A stretch of 64,000 nucleotides of DNA from Anaerolineaceae bacterium (GCA_002699125.1 PABI01000067.1:90666-154665), one strand, 5' to 3'. Numbered from the stretch's first letter, positions 17,160 to 26,179 are shown. Translations and numbers: made by a program. The notes: generated by a model from the letters alone, not told the origin.

Positions 17160-18554
17160 GTGCGTAACTTTTGGTTCATACTTCTTATTTTAATTGCCGG
17201 CTTGCTGGCTGCCTGTGCTGATGATCCGGCTGAGCAAACGTCCCTGACGGAGCTGCCGGTACCCACGTCTCCCGTCATTCCGGCAACGTTTACCCCGGCA
17301 CCGCGCAGCAGCCGGATTGACAACGTACCTGTGGTCACCGTCACGCAAGCGCCGCTCCCGGCAACCAGTACGCCCATCCCCTTTGGGGCAAACGTGGTGG
17401 AAGTGCGGCTCACCACACCCAGCCTGGGCTACGATCGCCGCTTGCAGGGTGGGGTCAGCAGCCGAATCATTTTGGTGGATGAGAGCAACGGCTTTTCGTT
17501 GCAGCGCGACAATCAGGCCAGCGTGCTGCTCGATTTGCAGCAGGCCTTGCCGGAACTGGTGTTAGAACCTGTGCCTGAAGGATGCGACACCTGTGTGCAG
17601 ATTGCCTACAATCTGCCTTTTTCCGGCGTCGAGGGGGAAGGCTGGCTGCGCGATCCTGTTCTGTTAGCCAGCCTGGAGAATTATTTTACGACTACGCTGG
17701 GACCTCACTTCCCTACCGGTTCATTGATTGGGCTGCGCCGCAGCGCCTCGCCGTACGCCCCGGCGCATTCGTTGGCTGTGATGCCAGACGGCCGTTTATT
17801 CCGCTGGCTGGCAAATGAAGGGGAGGTGGCTCCGGTGAGCACAGCCGCCCCAGCACTTTTGGCGGCTTACGAACAGCTCGATCCGCAGGCGTTGGCCCAG
17901 CAATATACTGCCCCTTGCCCCGGTTTGCCGCTGGAATCTCTGCTTTTGGCAGGCCGCGACGATGAGCGCTTGATTTCATTGTTCTGCCCGGAATTTGCCG
18001 TTTCGGTTGAGTTGCAGCCGCTTTACGTGGCGCTGGATGCGGCCTTGAATGAGCTCTTGGCCGGCAGTGAATCGGTTTTGCCGCGCCCGCCCGTGGCTTT
18101 TCCCCTGGATGCCGTTTTGGATTATCAGCGGATAGATGGTGCCCAGATTACGATTTTTATGGATGATACGGCCGTTGCCACAAACGGCAGCACCGAGCCA
18201 ATCACCACCACCCTTAGCAGCAGCCAGGTCGTCAGCCTGACTACCAACTTGTTGGCCAGCGGCAGCCTGCGCACGGGGCTGAACACCTTTTTGACGGCGG
18301 AAGATGACACATCGGCCACGTCCACGCCAAATGCGCCTCGTTCAGTGGTGCTGGTTCGTGGACCGGCCGGCGTGTACGATGCCCAATGGTTTAATACTGC
18401 CAATGTAGAAGTTTTGGCGGAGTTGAATGCACTGCTGAACCAGATGTTATCGCTGGATACGGCCGTGCCGGAAATAACACCAGACCCTTCAGCCGAAGCC
18501 ACCGTCACAGCGACGGTTGAGGCTTCTTCTTCTCCTGCGCCCACCGACGAATAA
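17160..18554 (+). CDS. Lipoprotein of unknown function
   Basis: 464 residues from a GTG start that almost abuts secF. A lipoprotein signal is clear (LILIAGLLAAC, acylated Cys at residue 19). It is followed by a Thr/Pro-rich linker and a folded region with no family I recognise; residues 120-150 contain a CDTC pair. The C-terminus again turns into a low-complexity Thr/Ser/Pro/Glu tail. It may be co-transcribed with secDF and the next alcohol dehydrogenase gene, but that gives no functional clue. Confidence 0.75.
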   Translation: MRNFWFILLILIAGLLAACADDPAEQTSLTELPVPTSPVIPATFTPAPRSSRIDNVPVVTVTQAPLPATSTPIPFGANVVEVRLTTPSLGYDRRLQGGVSSRIILVDESNGFSLQRDNQASVLLDLQQALPELVLEPVPEGCDTCVQIAYNLPFSGVEGEGWLRDPVLLASLENYFTTTLGPHFPTGSLIGLRRSASPYAPAHSLAVMPDGRLFRWLANEGEVAPVSTAAPALLAAYEQLDPQALAQQYTAPCPGLPLESLLLAGRDDERLISLFCPEFAVSVELQPLYVALDAALNELLAGSESVLPRPPVAFPLDAVLDYQRIDGAQITIFMDDTAVATNGSTEPITTTLSSSQVVSLTTNLLASGSLRTGLNTFLTAEDDTSATSTPNAPRSVVLVRGPAGVYDAQWFNTANVEVLAELNALLNQMLSLDTAVPEITPDPSAEATVTATVEASSSPAPTDE

Positions 18555-18569
18555 TTGGAGCCAAGCAGT

Positions 18570-19526
18570 ATGCGCGCTTTTTATTGCGAAGACGGCCGTG
18601 TCTCATTACGCACAGATTACCCTATGCCTGAACCAGAGGCGGATGAAGCATTGGTCCGTGTGACCCTGGCCGGTATCTGCTCTACCGATCTGGAAATCGT
18701 CCGCGGGTATGTGCCAGACTTTTCTGGCGTGTTGGGCCACGAGTTTGTGGGTGTTGTTGAAGCCGCTGCCGATGAGAGCTGGGTGGGGCAGCGGGTGGTG
18801 AGCAACATCAATATTGGCTGCCAGACGTGTGAAATTTGCCAGAGCCGTGGCCCGGAGCATTGTGCAAACCGGCGCGTCTTGGGCATTCACGATCGGGATG
18901 GGGTGTTTGCCGATTACGTTGCCATTCCTATACGGAGTTTATATCGGGTGCCGGACAGCGTGCGCGATGAGGAAGCAATCTTTACCGAACCTTTGGCGGC
19001 GGCGCTGCGGATTCGGGAGCAGGTAAGAGTCCGGCCAACAGCAAAAACGGCCGTTATTGGCCCGGGTCGTTTGGGTTTGTTGGTGGCGCAGGTTCTAAGC
19101 CGGACCAATGTGGATATTACGGTGATGGGCCGCAGTCAGCGCTCTTTGGAGTTGCCGGCTGCCTGGGGAATGAAAACCGGCTTTTCCGTTGATTATGCGG
19201 ACAATCAGTTTGACTTTGTTGTGGAAGTTACCGGCAATGCGACTGGTTTTGCCGAGGCGCTGCGTTTATTACGGCCGTTAGGCACGCTGGTGCTCAAAAG
19301 CACCTTTGCCGGAGACAGTCAGATTGATGTCACCAAAATTGTGGTGGAAGAAATTACGGTGGTTGGCTCCCGCTGTGGCCCCTTTGATCTGGCTGTATCG
19401 CTGTTGGAAGAAGGCAGCATCCAGACCGCGCCGCTCATCAAGGATGAATATTCATTGGACGATGCACTGGTTGCCTTTGATAAAGCTGCGGAGCCGGGCG
19501 TGTTGAAAGTGTTGATACGGCCGTAA
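18570..19526 (+). CDS. Zinc-dependent alcohol dehydrogenase (MDR family)
   Basis: 318 residues from ATG 18570, chosen because GGAG lies 9 nt upstream; a TTG at 18555 is the longer alternative. Catalytic zinc ligands C37 and H57-E58 (ICSTD, GHEF) and the structural zinc cysteines C84, C87, C90 and C98 are all present. The cofactor domain has the variant VIGPGRLGLLVAQ. The family oxidises secondary alcohols, sugar alcohols or threonine; the compact size and the sequence around FTEPLAAALRI suggest a polyol or sugar dehydrogenase. The substrate is unassigned. Confidence 0.9.
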   Translation: MRAFYCEDGRVSLRTDYPMPEPEADEALVRVTLAGICSTDLEIVRGYVPDFSGVLGHEFVGVVEAAADESWVGQRVVSNINIGCQTCEICQSRGPEHCANRRVLGIHDRDGVFADYVAIPIRSLYRVPDSVRDEEAIFTEPLAAALRIREQVRVRPTAKTAVIGPGRLGLLVAQVLSRTNVDITVMGRSQRSLELPAAWGMKTGFSVDYADNQFDFVVEVTGNATGFAEALRLLRPLGTLVLKSTFAGDSQIDVTKIVVEEITVVGSRCGPFDLAVSLLEEGSIQTAPLIKDEYSLDDALVAFDKAAEPGVLKVLIRP

Positions 19527-19605
19527 TCCCCATCCGCCTCCCTCAAAGTTCAATTGCCTCAGAGACCCCTTGACGAAGTAGTGCAACTGGTTAAAATTAG
19601 AACAT

Positions 19606-19845
19606 ATGAGCGATCAATGGATTCGAGCGAGTGAAATTGGAGATTATTTATATTGCCGGCGCAGCTGGTGGTTAAAGCGCAGCCGGGGTATCGCCTCGCA
19701 AAATGTGCGAGAGCTGGCCCGCGGCAGCCAGCATCACCAGCAGCATGGCCAGTTGGTGCAGCAGTCGGTTTGGCTGCGCCGGGCGGCGTATGCCCTTATT
19801 TTTGTGGTTGTGGCCCTGGTAACGTATTCGTTGGTAGGTGGTTAA
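19606..19845 (+). CDS. N-terminal half of a split, membrane-anchored Cas4/Dna2-like nuclease
   Basis: 79 residues. The start matches the N-terminal module of Cas4/Dna2-type nucleases: ASEIGDYLYCRRSWWL provides one iron-sulphur cysteine (C17), and G40-xx-H43 with nearby histidines resembles the following GxxxH motif. Instead of continuing into the nuclease core, the protein enters one transmembrane helix (AAYALIFVVVALVTY) preceded by Arg-Arg, predicting a cytoplasmic N-terminus, and stops. The missing catalytic half is encoded by the next ORF, whose ATG is 5 bp past this stop in another frame. Confidence 0.75.
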   Translation: MSDQWIRASEIGDYLYCRRSWWLKRSRGIASQNVRELARGSQHHQQHGQLVQQSVWLRRAAYALIFVVVALVTYSLVGG

Positions 19846-19850
19846 AGAAA

Positions 19851-20387
19851 ATGATCTGGGGTGGCTACGCGTTGGGGATAGGATTTGTGCTTTTAGCACT
19901 GGCGCTGCTGCTGTGGTGGCGCAGCGGCGTGCTGGCGGAGCAAACCGGGCTGCCAGACGGCCGTATCCTCTACACCGATGCCGGCAGCGCCTGGATCACA
20001 AACGATGAAGCGCTGTATGATCCCCATTTGCGCCTGGTGGGCAAGCCAGACTATTTAGTTGAAGAAAGCAACGGCATGATTGTGCCGGTTGAAATTAAGT
20101 CAGGCAAGGCACCGGCAGAGCCGTGGGAGAGCCATTTGTATCAGCTGGCAGCGTATTGTTGGTTGGTGGAGCGGGAATATGGGATACGGCCGTCTCACGG
20201 CATTATCCAGTACAAGGATCGCGCCTTTGCTGTCGATTATACCGACGAGCTGCGCGAAGATTTTCTAGACCTGCTCACCGAAATGCGTGAAGATATGTTT
20301 GAAGTTGAGCTTGATCGCGACCACAACGATTGGCACCGCTGTGCCCGCTGTGGCGTAGCCTCCGCCTGCACTCAGCGATTAGGTTAG
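19851..20387 (+). CDS. C-terminal catalytic half of a split Cas4/Dna2-like nuclease
   Basis: 178 residues from ATG 19851. One N-terminal membrane helix (ALGIGFVLLALALLLWW) followed by Arg predicts a cytoplasmic catalytic domain. The PD-(D/E)xK core is complete: D67 in GKPDYL, E81 and K83 in VEIKSGK, and YQLAAYCWL supplying the conserved Gln and Tyr. Three cysteines C164, C167 and C173 (CARCGVASAC) have the C-x2-C-x5-C spacing of Cas4 iron-sulphur clusters; the fourth would come from C17 of the preceding ORF. No cas genes or CRISPR array are nearby. Together the pair looks like a Cas4 fold interrupted by a membrane hairpin and split at its outer loop. Confidence 0.78.
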   Translation: MIWGGYALGIGFVLLALALLLWWRSGVLAEQTGLPDGRILYTDAGSAWITNDEALYDPHLRLVGKPDYLVEESNGMIVPVEIKSGKAPAEPWESHLYQLAAYCWLVEREYGIRPSHGIIQYKDRAFAVDYTDELREDFLDLLTEMREDMFEVELDRDHNDWHRCARCGVASACTQRLG

Positions 20388-20400
20388 ATAAGGAGTTATC

Positions 20401-20787
20401 ATGCAAAAAACGTATAAACCTGAAGGATATGCTTCCGTGTCAGCGTACATTGTGGCAGATGGCGCACAACAGCTGATCGATTTTCTGGCGGCAACGTTTG
20501 ATGCCAAAGTGACGCGCCGTTTTGATAACGAAGATGGCACCATCATGCATGGTGAAGTGCAAATTGACGATACCGTTGTGATGTTAACGGATGGCAGCGA
20601 AGGATTTCCCTCGTTTCCCATCTGGCTGCACGTTTATGTGCCAGATGTGGATGCTACCTATCAGAAGGCATTGGCGGCGGGCGGTGTTTCTGTGCAAGAG
20701 CCGACTAAAAAGGATGATCTAGATCGGCGGGCGGGTGTGAAAGACCCAACGGGCAATACATGGTGGATGGCAACCCAGGTGGCGTAA
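20401..20787 (+). CDS. VOC-family protein (PhnB/glyoxalase-like)
   Basis: 128 residues with one beta-alpha-beta-beta-beta pair of the VOC fold: VSAYIVADGAQQLIDFLAATF, then MHGEVQIDDTVVMLTDG, WLHVYVPDVDATYQKALAAG, and RRAGVKDPTGNTWWMATQV at the end. Small PhnB-like members are often of unknown function or bind bleomycin-type compounds. An AAGGAGT ribosome site lies just upstream. The gene follows the split nuclease after 13 bp and may be co-transcribed. Confidence 0.88.
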   Translation: MQKTYKPEGYASVSAYIVADGAQQLIDFLAATFDAKVTRRFDNEDGTIMHGEVQIDDTVVMLTDGSEGFPSFPIWLHVYVPDVDATYQKALAAGGVSVQEPTKKDDLDRRAGVKDPTGNTWWMATQVA

Positions 20788-21099
20788 ACGGCCGTCGTTT
20801 AGGAATTCGAAACGAAAGCTTTTTAACCATCACCTGTCATTCTCGCGAAAGCGGGAATCCATACACATGCCGAATTATCCAATTGCAATCCTGCCCAACT
20901 TATGGAGCCAAAATTTCCCAAAAGTTAGCTTGCAATCAACAAACTACAAAATCCCCTTGATGTCGCTATAATAGACGCCATTCACAAACCATTTCGCTAG
21001 AAGACCCAGCGTTGGTATCATGCCAATCTCCCGCAGGTTTACCTTTTGCCTTACTGTTGGGAGCCGCCCGCGAGAGGTTTTCTGCACAGGAGGCAAAGT
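20788..21099 (+). promoter_or_regulatory. Leader region of hisS with a probable promoter
   Basis: This 312-bp space holds the dRS3-like repeat and a good -10 TATAAT at 20967-20972, with a weak -35 (CTACAA, 20944-20949) at 17 bp. The transcript leader of about 120 nt contains CTCCCGCAGGTTT (21028-21040), a 13-mer shared with the palindromic element at 35701-35713, and CTCCC/GGGAG arms that could pair. No T-box consensus was recognised. The hisS ribosome site GGAGG is at 21089-21093. Confidence 0.5.
20839..20858. repeat. dRS3-like 20-bp inverted repeat, second copy
   Basis: ATTCTCGCGAAAGCGGGAAT, preceded by CTGTC, is an inverted-orientation relative of the repeat at 3444-3463, with one base breaking the left arm. 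Both copies are intergenic and keep the flanking CTGTCATTC / GAATGACAG. Confidence 0.65.
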
Positions 21100-22365
21100 T
21101 TGACCACAATACAACGCGCCAAAGGCATGCAGGATGTTCTGCCTGAAGAGCGGCGCTTTTGGGATTTAATTATTGACAAGGCGACTGAGTTGGCCCACCT
21201 GTATGGTTTCCAGCGCATTGATTTGCCTATTCTGGAATATACGGAACTTTACCAGCGCGGCGTAGGTGAGGGCTCTGACTTTTTTGTGCAGAAAGAAATG
21301 TACACCTTGGAAGAGTCTGACGACGTCACCATTACCATGCGGCCGGAATTTACTGCTGGCTTTATGCGCGCCTACATCCAAAATGGGATGAGCAGCTGGC
21401 CGCAGCCGGTGAAGCTGTACACCATCGGTCCGGCATTCCGGCGCGAACGGCAGCAGGCCGGACGCTACCGTCAGCACAGCCAGTTCAACTGTGAAATCCT
21501 GGGCGAAACTGACCCCGCCGCCGATGTAGAAGTGATGCTGCTGGCCATGAATCTGTATCGCGAACTGGGCTTCCAGGGGCTAACCTTTCAATTAAACAGC
21601 ACAGGCTGTCCGGTATGTAAACCGGCCTATATTGAAAAACTCACTGCTTACCTGGAACAGCACATGGACAAACTGGCCGATATCGACAAGGAGCGCATCC
21701 AGCGCAATCCGCTGCGGGTGTTGGACAGCAAAGAGCCGGGCATGGATGAACTGCTGGCCGATGCGCCCCACATCGTCGATCATCTCTGCGACGATTGTGA
21801 AACACACTTTGCCGATTTGCGCGGCTTGCTCGATGCCCTGGACCAAAGTTACAGTATTAATTTCCGGCTGGTGCGTGGCATTGATTATTACACCAAGACG
21901 GTGTTTGAGGTTTGGGCTGAAGGCATTGGGGCACAAGCGGCCGTTTGCGGCGGCGGACGGTATGATGGGCTGGCCGAAGACATTGGTGGTCCACCAACGC
22001 CCGGCGTGGGCTTTGGCAGCGGCATCGAGCGCATTGTGTTGAGCATGCAGGAGGCGGGCTTGGAACCGCCTGCACCAGAGCAGCCCACCGTGTTGGTCGC
22101 TCATTTTGGCGGGACCACGAAGGAAGCGGCCGTTCAGCTTGCATTCAAACTAAGGGCGGCGGGCATTGGTACCCGATTGGCCTTTGCCCGCGATCGGCGC
22201 AGCATGAAGAGCCAGATGCGCGAAGCCAACAAGCACGATGTGCAAACAGTGCTCATTTTGGGCGATTCTGAGCTGGAGCAGCAGTCGGTGATGGTACGGC
22301 CGTTAGACGGCGGCGATCAAACCCTGGTCCAGATTTCAGAAGTGATCGCCTACCTGCAAAATTAA
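21100..22365 (+). CDS. hisS: Histidyl-tRNA synthetase
   Basis: 421 residues from TTG 21100, chosen because GGAGG lies 6 nt upstream and the protein then starts in the usual place (IQRAKGMQDVLPEE). Class II motifs are clear: motif 2 GPAFRRERQQAGRYRQ, the histidine-specific blocks LVRGIDYYTKTVFEVW and CGGGRYDGLAEDIGG, and motif 3 GVGFGSGIERIV. The C-terminal anticodon-binding domain follows. The stop codon is immediately followed by the nadK ATG. Confidence 0.97.
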   Translation: MTTIQRAKGMQDVLPEERRFWDLIIDKATELAHLYGFQRIDLPILEYTELYQRGVGEGSDFFVQKEMYTLEESDDVTITMRPEFTAGFMRAYIQNGMSSWPQPVKLYTIGPAFRRERQQAGRYRQHSQFNCEILGETDPAADVEVMLLAMNLYRELGFQGLTFQLNSTGCPVCKPAYIEKLTAYLEQHMDKLADIDKERIQRNPLRVLDSKEPGMDELLADAPHIVDHLCDDCETHFADLRGLLDALDQSYSINFRLVRGIDYYTKTVFEVWAEGIGAQAAVCGGGRYDGLAEDIGGPPTPGVGFGSGIERIVLSMQEAGLEPPAPEQPTVLVAHFGGTTKEAAVQLAFKLRAAGIGTRLAFARDRRSMKSQMREANKHDVQTVLILGDSELEQQSVMVRPLDGGDQTLVQISEVIAYLQN

Positions 22366-23196
22366 ATGAACCGCATTGGCATTCTCTACCACCCGAAGGT
22401 TGCAGAATCGCAGCCACTGGCCGATAAAATTGAAGCTTGGCTGGGTCAGCAGCAGTTTGGAACCTGGCAAGCTTCTTCATACGACGATGCGCGATTGGGC
22501 CAGATGGTCGGTGGCAGCGATTTATTGGTGGTGCTCGGTGGGGATGGTTCCTTACTGCGGGCGGCTAGCTTTTCCTCAAAATGTGATGTCCCTATTTTTG
22601 GGATCAACCTGGGGCGTGTGGGCTTTTTAAGCGAGGCGCAGCCAGATAATTGGCCGGAAAAATTGGAGCGTGTGTTAACCGGAGAATGTTGGGTAGAGAA
22701 TCGGTTGATGCTCTCGGCACGGATTCGGCGGAACGGCCGTATTCACCACAACTTCTCCGTGCTCAACGATGTGGTGGTGGGGCGGGGGCGTCAGGCACGG
22801 GTGGTGCGCTTTCAGCTGCACGTCGATGGCGATCACGTCACTGACTACACGGCCGATGCGCTTATTGTGGCCACGCCCACTGGTTCTACAGCTTATTCCA
22901 TGGCCGCCGGTGGCCCTTTGCTGCCGCCGCAGCTGCCTAATTTTGTGGTGGTGCCGGTAGCCCCGCATCTTACATTTGATCGCGCCATTATTTTTCATGA
23001 GCAGGCGGAAATAGCCATCACGGTCCACATGGATCATCAAGCTTACCTGACACCTGACGGCACCGACGGCATTTTGCTGGAAGATGAAGACGTGGTGCTG
23101 GTTACCAAAGCAGAGGACAGCTGCAAATTTGCCCGTGTTGAAAGTTCCGGCTATTTTTACCGGCGTCTGATGGGGCGGTTGGGTTATTCTCGATAG
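22366..23196 (+). CDS. nadK: NAD kinase
   Basis: 276 residues. The ATP-NAD kinase signature LVVLGGDGSLLRAA (GGDG at 58-61) is followed by GINLGRVGFLSE, the NE/D-type segment LNDVVVGRG and the glycine-rich TPTGSTAYSMAAGGP. The enzyme makes NADP from NAD and ATP. It starts on the base after the hisS stop, so translation is probably coupled. Confidence 0.96.
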   Translation: MNRIGILYHPKVAESQPLADKIEAWLGQQQFGTWQASSYDDARLGQMVGGSDLLVVLGGDGSLLRAASFSSKCDVPIFGINLGRVGFLSEAQPDNWPEKLERVLTGECWVENRLMLSARIRRNGRIHHNFSVLNDVVVGRGRQARVVRFQLHVDGDHVTDYTADALIVATPTGSTAYSMAAGGPLLPPQLPNFVVVPVAPHLTFDRAIIFHEQAEIAITVHMDHQAYLTPDGTDGILLEDEDVVLVTKAEDSCKFARVESSGYFYRRLMGRLGYSR

Positions 23197-23206
23197 GAAA
23201 AGTGTT

Positions 23207-24097
23207 ATGGATGTACAAGACCCCCGATTACGATCTTTGCTGCGGCAGGCCAACAAAGTGGCCGATGCCGGCAAGCGGGCGGCGGCGGAGCAGCTATATC
23301 GGCAGCTGTTGGAAGAAGGGCCTGAGGTGGCCGAGGCGTGGTATGGTTTGGGGCAGGTTGTAAACGATGTTGCCGAGCAAAAGGCAGCCTACCAGAGGGC
23401 GCTGGCGTTGAAGCCGGATTATGCGGCGGCAGCTCGCTCGCTGGCGGAACTGCGTGGCGAGCCGGTGCCTGAGTGGGCTGAAGCGGCCGAAATGGATGAG
23501 GAAGAAGACGAGCCTGAAGAGGAAACGGCCGTTCCCCAACCGGAGCCAGAAACGCCTGTGCATACGGCCGTTCCCGCCGCAGAAGTTGAAGAGTATGAGC
23601 TGGTCTGCTACCGGCATCCCAAACGGCCGACCTCGCTGCGCTGCTACAACTGCAACAAGCCCATTTGCAGCAGCTGCGCCATCAAAACCCCGGTAGGCTA
23701 CAGCTGCCCCGACTGTATTCGCGAAAAAGAAGATATTTTCTTCAACGCCAGGCCAATCGATTACATCATTGCCCCAGCCATTGGCCTGGTTTTGAGCCTG
23801 GTAGCCGGTTATCTGGTGTCTCGCTTTTCATTGGGAGGCGGCTTTTTTACCTACATCATCATGTTTTTTGTAGGCGGTATTGTCGGACGGTTTATTGGCC
23901 AGCTGAGCAAGCAGGCAATTGGCCGCCGCCGCGGGCGATATCTGCCGCAGGTGATGGTGCTGATGCTAATTTTGGGAACGGCCGTCTGGCTGATGCCCTA
24001 TATTTTACTTGGCGGTTTTGGCTCGCTTATTCTCTTCCTTGGCCCTGGCATATTTCTATTCGTTGCTGGCGGTGCACTTTACTCTTATATGAAATAG
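23207..24097 (+). CDS. TPR and B-box-like zinc-finger membrane protein
   Basis: 296 residues. Residues 8-80 form one or two TPR-like helices (AAAEQLYRQLLEEGPEVAEAWY). An acidic linker with two TAV tripeptides from ACGGCCGT follows. Residues 131-180 hold a cysteine/histidine cluster (CYRHP, CYNCNKPICSSC, CPDC) like a B-box zinc finger. The last 110 residues have about four membrane helices with a basic loop. The role is unknown; a membrane scaffold is possible. It lies between nadK and recN in the same direction. Confidence 0.8.
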   Translation: MDVQDPRLRSLLRQANKVADAGKRAAAEQLYRQLLEEGPEVAEAWYGLGQVVNDVAEQKAAYQRALALKPDYAAAARSLAELRGEPVPEWAEAAEMDEEEDEPEEETAVPQPEPETPVHTAVPAAEVEEYELVCYRHPKRPTSLRCYNCNKPICSSCAIKTPVGYSCPDCIREKEDIFFNARPIDYIIAPAIGLVLSLVAGYLVSRFSLGGGFFTYIIMFFVGGIVGRFIGQLSKQAIGRRRGRYLPQVMVLMLILGTAVWLMPYILLGGFGSLILFLGPGIFLFVAGGALYSYMK

Positions 24098-24139
24098 ACG
24101 AGTGACCCTCACAAATTTGCTCACTCGCAAACGAAACAT

Positions 24140-25897
24140 ATGCTAACAGAAATTTACATTCGTAATTTTGCCATTATTGATGAGCTGCGCATGCAGTTTC
24201 ACAATGGGTTTAACGTGCTAACAGGTGAAACGGGTGCCGGTAAGTCAATCATTTTGGACGCCGTCACGCTTATGTTGGGTGGTCGAGCCGATACCACTTT
24301 TGTGCGCTCCGGAGCCAACGAAGCATATGTGGAAGCGACTTTCGCACTCTCCGAGTCGCTGAAAAAAATTATCGCTCCTATTTTGGAGGCGGAAGGCTTG
24401 GATGAGGAGCACGAAGATGAGGTGCTGCTCTCCCGCGAGCTGCGGCTGAACGGCCGTAACATTTGCCGGGTGAACGGCCGTACCGTTAACCTCTCCGTTT
24501 TGCGCGATGTGGCCGAGCCGCTGGTGGACATTCACGGGCAGGGGGAACATCTTTCCCTACTGCAGCCGCGCTCCCATTTGCCGCTGCTCGATTCTTATGC
24601 CGGGGTGCAGGCCGAACGGGCGGCGTTGGGCAAAGAAATTGCCGCCCTGCAAGAAATCCAGCATGAGCTGGCCGAACTGCGCCAGAATGAACGCATCCTG
24701 GCCCAGCGCGCCGACATGCTGCGCTTCCAAATCGAAGAAATTGATGCCGCGCGCCTGGACGAGGGCGAGGAAGAAGAGCTGCGCGCCGAGCGAACTCGGC
24801 TGGCCAATTCTGAACAGCTGATGCTCTCGGCCTCCGAGGCAGTTAACCTGCTCACCGGCATGGATGACGACTCTCAGGCCGTGGCCGACATGCTGGGGCA
24901 GGCCGAGCGGTCGCTCATTCAGCTCGCCCGCTACGACGAGACCAAAGGCTCGCTGTTGGAGCGGCTGCAAGGGCTCATCTACCAGCTCAGCGAAGTTTCA
25001 TCGGAGCTGCAAAGCTACCTGGATGAGGTGGAATACAATCCCAAGCGGCTCGATTTTGTAGAAGAACGGCTGGAGCTGATTAACCAGCTCAAGCGCAAAT
25101 ATGGCGAAAATATCGGCACCATTTTGGCGCTGCGCGACCGCGCCAAAGCCGAGCTGGCCCGCATCGACAACAGCGAGGTGCGCACGACTGAGCTGGTTCA
25201 GGCAGAAGAAACATATTTACGCCGCTGTGGTGAGATGGCGCTGGCCCTCTCCAAGAAGCGCAAGGCGGCGGCGGAGAAGTTAGCAACGGCCGTTGTCACC
25301 CAGCTCGCCGATTTGCAGATGGATGGGGCCAAGTTCGAGGTGCAGTTTGAGACCGTGCCGCAGGCAGACGGCCTGTACGTAGAAGGTGAGCGCCTGGCCT
25401 TTGACAAAACCGGCTTCGACCAGGCAGAATTCCTCATTTCCACCAATCCCGGCGAACCGTTGAAGCCAATGGTTAAAGTTGCCAGCGGCGGCGAAACGGC
25501 CCGGCTCATGCTGGCCCTCAAAACAGCGCTGGCCCAGGTAGACAAAACGCCCACCCTCATTTTCGACGAAATCGATCAAGGCATCGGTGGCCGTGTGGGC
25601 GACGTGGTGGGACGCAAGCTGTGGGGCCTTACGGCCGTTGCCGACCATCAAGTCATCGTTGTTACCCATTTGCCCCAATTGGCAGGCTATGGCGACACGC
25701 ATTTTCACGTGAGCAAGGCCCAGGCCGATGGCGGCCGTATTACGACTCGTATCAAGACGTTGGAAGGGGACGGCCGTATTCAGGAACTGGCCGCCATGTT
25801 GGGCACCCAGGGCGAACACGCCGTCGGTGGGGCGGAATCCATTTTGGCCGTGGCGAACGGAACGAAAACGGCCGTGGGCAAGAAAACTATTCGGTAA
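24140..25897 (+). CDS. recN: DNA repair protein RecN
   Basis: 585 residues, close to the normal RecN length. It has the SMC-like Walker A GETGAGKS (residues 33-40), a coiled-coil central region, the signature KVASGGETARLMLAL and Walker B TLIFDEIDQGIGG. RecN helps double-strand break repair. There is a clear terminator about 150 bp downstream. Eight ACGGCCGT copies are counted in or near it. Confidence 0.97.
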   Translation: MLTEIYIRNFAIIDELRMQFHNGFNVLTGETGAGKSIILDAVTLMLGGRADTTFVRSGANEAYVEATFALSESLKKIIAPILEAEGLDEEHEDEVLLSRELRLNGRNICRVNGRTVNLSVLRDVAEPLVDIHGQGEHLSLLQPRSHLPLLDSYAGVQAERAALGKEIAALQEIQHELAELRQNERILAQRADMLRFQIEEIDAARLDEGEEEELRAERTRLANSEQLMLSASEAVNLLTGMDDDSQAVADMLGQAERSLIQLARYDETKGSLLERLQGLIYQLSEVSSELQSYLDEVEYNPKRLDFVEERLELINQLKRKYGENIGTILALRDRAKAELARIDNSEVRTTELVQAEETYLRRCGEMALALSKKRKAAAEKLATAVVTQLADLQMDGAKFEVQFETVPQADGLYVEGERLAFDKTGFDQAEFLISTNPGEPLKPMVKVASGGETARLMLALKTALAQVDKTPTLIFDEIDQGIGGRVGDVVGRKLWGLTAVADHQVIVVTHLPQLAGYGDTHFHVSKAQADGGRITTRIKTLEGDGRIQELAAMLGTQGEHAVGGAESILAVANGTKTAVGKKTIR

Positions 25898-26044
25898 TTG
25901 TGTTTTCGCTATGGCCGGCGTCCTCGCCGTGCCACTTGCTTGCCAATTTACTTAATTCCTGGCCTCAAGGCCCGTATCGTTGGCCTGCTGAAGCTGCAAT
26001 AACTACTTAATCTCCTATATATTGCAATTAAAGAACTGTTCTTC

Positions 26045-26083
26045 TAAATCTTGCCCATACAGTAGGCAAGATTTAGCATTTTT
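26045..26083 (+). terminator. Intrinsic terminator after recN
   Basis: Perfect 11-bp arms TAAATCTTGCC (26045-26055) and GGCAAGATTTA (26064-26074) with a 9-nt loop, followed by GCATTTTTG. The 150 bp between the recN stop and this hairpin show no gene. Confidence 0.75.
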
Positions 26084-26097
26084 GTTTATCCATCTAC

Positions 26098-26154
26098 TTG
26101 ACAAGCGGAAAGCGTTTGTTTTATACTTGTGCGAACGTTCGCCCGAACGTTCGC
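26098..26154 (+). promoter_or_regulatory. Promoter and tandem palindromic operators of the alpha-glucoside operon
   Basis: A perfect -35 TTGACA (26098-26103) is followed after 17 bp by -10 TTATAC (26121-26126). Immediately downstream two exact copies of the palindrome CGAACGTTCG lie at 26132-26141 and 26144-26153, 12 bp apart start to start, over the expected transcription start. The central CG and 10-bp palindromic form fit LacI-family sites, so autoregulation by the next gene is likely. Confidence 0.8.
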
Positions 26155-26179
26155 ATTGAGTGAAGGAAGAAGCAATCTG

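Noticed and set aside
19606..20387. Treating the split nuclease as a simple pseudogene
   Set aside because: Both parts have their own start, a full membrane helix and intact key residues; a lesion would not normally fall between two good helices.
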